A stretch of 7,263 nt of DNA, from contig USNU01000068.1 of NCBI GenBank assembly GCA_900556095.1, positions 1 through 7,263 on the forward strand. The letters run 5' to 3'. Shown piece after piece: positions 6,015 to 7,263 of this stretch; the stretch's first letter is position 1, and every line of letters starts with the position of its first letter. Origin of the DNA: an uncultured Bacteroidales bacterium. GTDB taxonomy: Bacteria > Bacteroidota > Bacteroidia > Bacteroidales > Paludibacteraceae. Made by a program: the position numbers and the translations under genes. The notes below the pieces were generated by a model. That model worked only from the letters and a program-made list of their open reading frames with translations, was not told the DNA's origin and did no database searches.

Positions 6015-6818
6015 ATGGCACAGAAGAAATTTGTATGCTCCGTATGTGGCTATGTCCACATAGGCGATAATGCACCTGAGGAGTGCCCGCAGTGCCACCA
6101 GAAAGGTGTGTTTGTAGAGCAAAAGAAAAAAGGACTTGACACTAATAGCAACGTCTATACCATAGTTTATGCAACGGTGATTGTGGTTATTGTGGCAATT
6201 TTGTTGGCAGTGGTGAGCCAAGTGCTCAGTCCTCGCCAACAGGCAAATGCGCTGCTTGACCAACAAAAGCAGATTCTGGTAGCCCTGAATCAGGACTACT
6301 CGAAGGCGGACCCTGCGGCTATGTATAAGGAGTTGGTAAAAGACTCGACCGCGAATGGTTTGCCTCTGTATGTGGCAACGATTGACGGTGAGACCAAGTA
6401 TGTACTCAAACTGCACGGTGCAGGTTTGTGGGGTGGCATAGGTGGCTATTTGGCACTCGATGCCGACAAAAATACCATCTTCGGTATCAACTTCAACCAC
6501 GAGAGTGAGACTCCGGGGCTGGGTGCCGAGATAGTTGCTGCCTATTTCCGTAACCAATTTAACGGCAAACATATCCGCAATGCCGAGGGAACTATTTGCT
6601 CGGTGGCTGTACTCAAGACAGGTAAGACTGCAGAGAACGGACAAGAGCAAGTGGATGCTATTTCGGGCGCAACTATCACATCTACAGGTGTGAGTGATAT
6701 GTTGGTAAATAACCTTGCAGAGTATGCCGAGTTCCTTAACGATTGTCAAACCAACAACTGCGCTGCTCCGTGCGAGGCTGTCTCCGAGAGCAACGAGGTT
6801 GCACAAACTGTTGAATAA
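6015..6818 (+). CDS. nqrC: NqrC with an N-terminal rubredoxin-like domain fusion (Na+-NQR subunit C)
   Basis: The protein has 267 residues. Residues 1-38 form a rubredoxin-like zinc/iron ribbon not part of standard NqrC (C8, C11, C24, C27). LDTNSN (41-46) is where I would expect a Bacteroidota NqrC to begin. One membrane helix follows (about 47-72). The rest is the FMN-binding domain, on the outer side of the membrane in known Na+-NQR: GLWGGIGGYLALD, NHESETPGLGAEI, and DAISGATITSTGV with the flavinylated Thr at 220 (codon 6672-6674). The C-terminus adds a tail with C244, C249 and C253. In the family, NqrC passes electrons from the NqrD/NqrE iron-sulfur site to NqrB. No ATG lies between the domain and the helix, so the long form is the natural start, and the frame is open throughout. 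The Shine-Dalgarno is weak, and nqrD starts 2 bases after the stop. The NqrC identity is certain; the role of the extra domain is unknown. Confidence 0.95.
   Translation: MAQKKFVCSVCGYVHIGDNAPEECPQCHQKGVFVEQKKKGLDTNSNVYTIVYATVIVVIVAILLAVVSQVLSPRQQANALLDQQKQILVALNQDYSKADPAAMYKELVKDSTANGLPLYVATIDGETKYVLKLHGAGLWGGIGGYLALDADKNTIFGINFNHESETPGLGAEIVAAYFRNQFNGKHIRNAEGTICSVAVLKTGKTAENGQEQVDAISGATITSTGVSDMLVNNLAEYAEFLNDCQTNNCAAPCEAVSESNEVAQTVE
6030..6116 (+). other. Rubrerythrin-type rubredoxin-like domain within NqrC (residues 6-34)
   Basis: The segment reads FVCSVCGYVHIG, then DNAPEECPQCHQKGVFVE. The cysteine spacing CX2C-X12-CX2C and the GYVH and APEECP signatures match the C-terminal domain of rubrerythrin, which holds one iron through four cysteines. 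Classical rubredoxin has a much longer gap between its two cysteine pairs. All four ligands are present, so a metal site is very likely. Whether it holds redox-active iron or structural zinc cannot be told from sequence. By NqrC topology it faces the cytoplasm. Confidence 0.9.
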
Positions 6819-6820
6819 CT

Positions 6821-7263
6821 ATGGCACTTTCACAAAAAACAAAAGATGTCCTTCTCGGACCGCTCAATAAGAACAACCCTGTGGTTGTGCAAATCTTGGG
6901 TATCTGTTCGGCACTCGCCGTTACGGTACAACTCAAGCCTGCATTGGTGATGGGTATCGCGGTAACGATTATCGTGGCAATGTCCAACGTAATCATCTCG
7001 CTGATGCGTAAAACCATTCCGATGCGTATTCGTATCATTGTCCAATTAGTCGTTGTGGCAGCGTTGGTTACATTGGTGAGCGAGGTGCTGAAAGCTTTTG
7101 CATACGATGTGGCAATGCAGTTGAGCGTCTATATCGGACTTATCATTACCAACTGTATCCTGATGGGACGCCTCGAGGCGTTTGCTATGACCAACAATGT
7201 GAAGGACTCGTTCTTGGACGGTCTGGGCAATGGTTTCGGCTATGCTATCATCTTGGTTATCGT
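6821..7263 (+). CDS. nqrD: Na+-translocating NADH:quinone reductase subunit D (NqrD), C-terminus cut by window edge
   Basis: 147 codons are visible, out of about 210 usual for NqrD. It is an integral membrane subunit that forms a pseudo-symmetric pair with NqrE and, with it, holds a [2Fe-2S] cluster in the middle of the membrane. The motifs NPVVVQILGICSALAVT, with Cys29, and LIITNCILMGRLEAFAM, with Cys112, carry the two cluster ligands at the same numbers as in the Vibrio cholerae subunit. The hydrophobic segments at about 21-38, 41-60, 70-90 and 98-116 fit its helices, and a further one begins at the edge (GYAIILVI). Its start lies 2 bases after nqrC, so it belongs to the same transcript. 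nqrE and nqrF are expected downstream. Confidence 0.95.
   Translation, partial: MALSQKTKDVLLGPLNKNNPVVVQILGICSALAVTVQLKPALVMGIAVTIIVAMSNVIISLMRKTIPMRIRIIVQLVVVAALVTLVSEVLKAFAYDVAMQLSVYIGLIITNCILMGRLEAFAMTNNVKDSFLDGLGNGFGYAIILVI

Noticed and set aside
6006..6806. A 266-codon frame on the minus strand opposite nqrC
   Set aside because: It is antisense to nqrC with no recognisable motif, and nqrC has clear family residues in this stretch.
1..7263. CRISPR arrays, insertion sequences, tRNA or rRNA genes
   Set aside because: I saw no spaced direct-repeat array, transposase, terminal inverted repeats, or structured RNA gene in either strand.

Overview
The window looks like the chromosome of a Bacteroidales-type bacterium (phylum Bacteroidota), with moderate GC. 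Three things point there. Every intergenic gap that needs a promoter carries the Bacteroidota -7 element TAnnTTTG, with a -33 element about 20 bases upstream. Ribosome binding sites are mostly A/T-rich instead of strong Shine-Dalgarno sites. The genes also fit: an S9-type exopeptidase, a secreted protein with an InlB-like repeat, and a Na+-pumping NADH dehydrogenase (Na+-NQR).

Layout. Bases 1-1655 (minus strand) are the N-terminal 551 residues of a secreted dipeptidyl-peptidase-IV-like enzyme. The window ends just before its catalytic serine motif would be read. Bases 1656-1760 hold its promoter and 5' leader. Bases 1761-3062 (minus) encode a 433-residue probable secreted protein of unknown role with one InlB-like repeat. 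Bases 3063-3436 are a divergent control region. It has a minus-strand promoter for the secreted protein, a plus-strand promoter for the nqr operon, and a leader of about 260 bases. The leader contains mutually exclusive hairpins and three 11-base tandem repeats. From 3437 to the right edge the plus strand reads nqrA, nqrB, nqrC and the first 147 codons of nqrD, with a 1-base overlap, then gaps of 5 and 2 bases. nqrE and nqrF should follow outside the window.

How the genes work together. In Na+-NQR, electrons from NADH enter at NqrF. They pass a [2Fe-2S] centre held between NqrD and NqrE, then the covalent FMN of NqrC, then FMN and riboflavin in NqrB, and reach quinone while Na+ is pumped out. 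The key residues are present here: the flavinylation threonines of NqrB and NqrC (SGAT motifs) and the two cluster cysteines of NqrD (C29, C112).

The most unusual feature is in NqrC. Before its single membrane helix it has an extra N-terminal domain of about 35 residues that looks like the rubredoxin domain of rubrerythrin (CX2C-X12-CX2C with GYVH and APEECP). By NqrC topology this lies in the cytoplasm, so the pump may carry an additional metal centre. The same protein ends in a tail with three cysteines, predicted to lie on the opposite side of the membrane.
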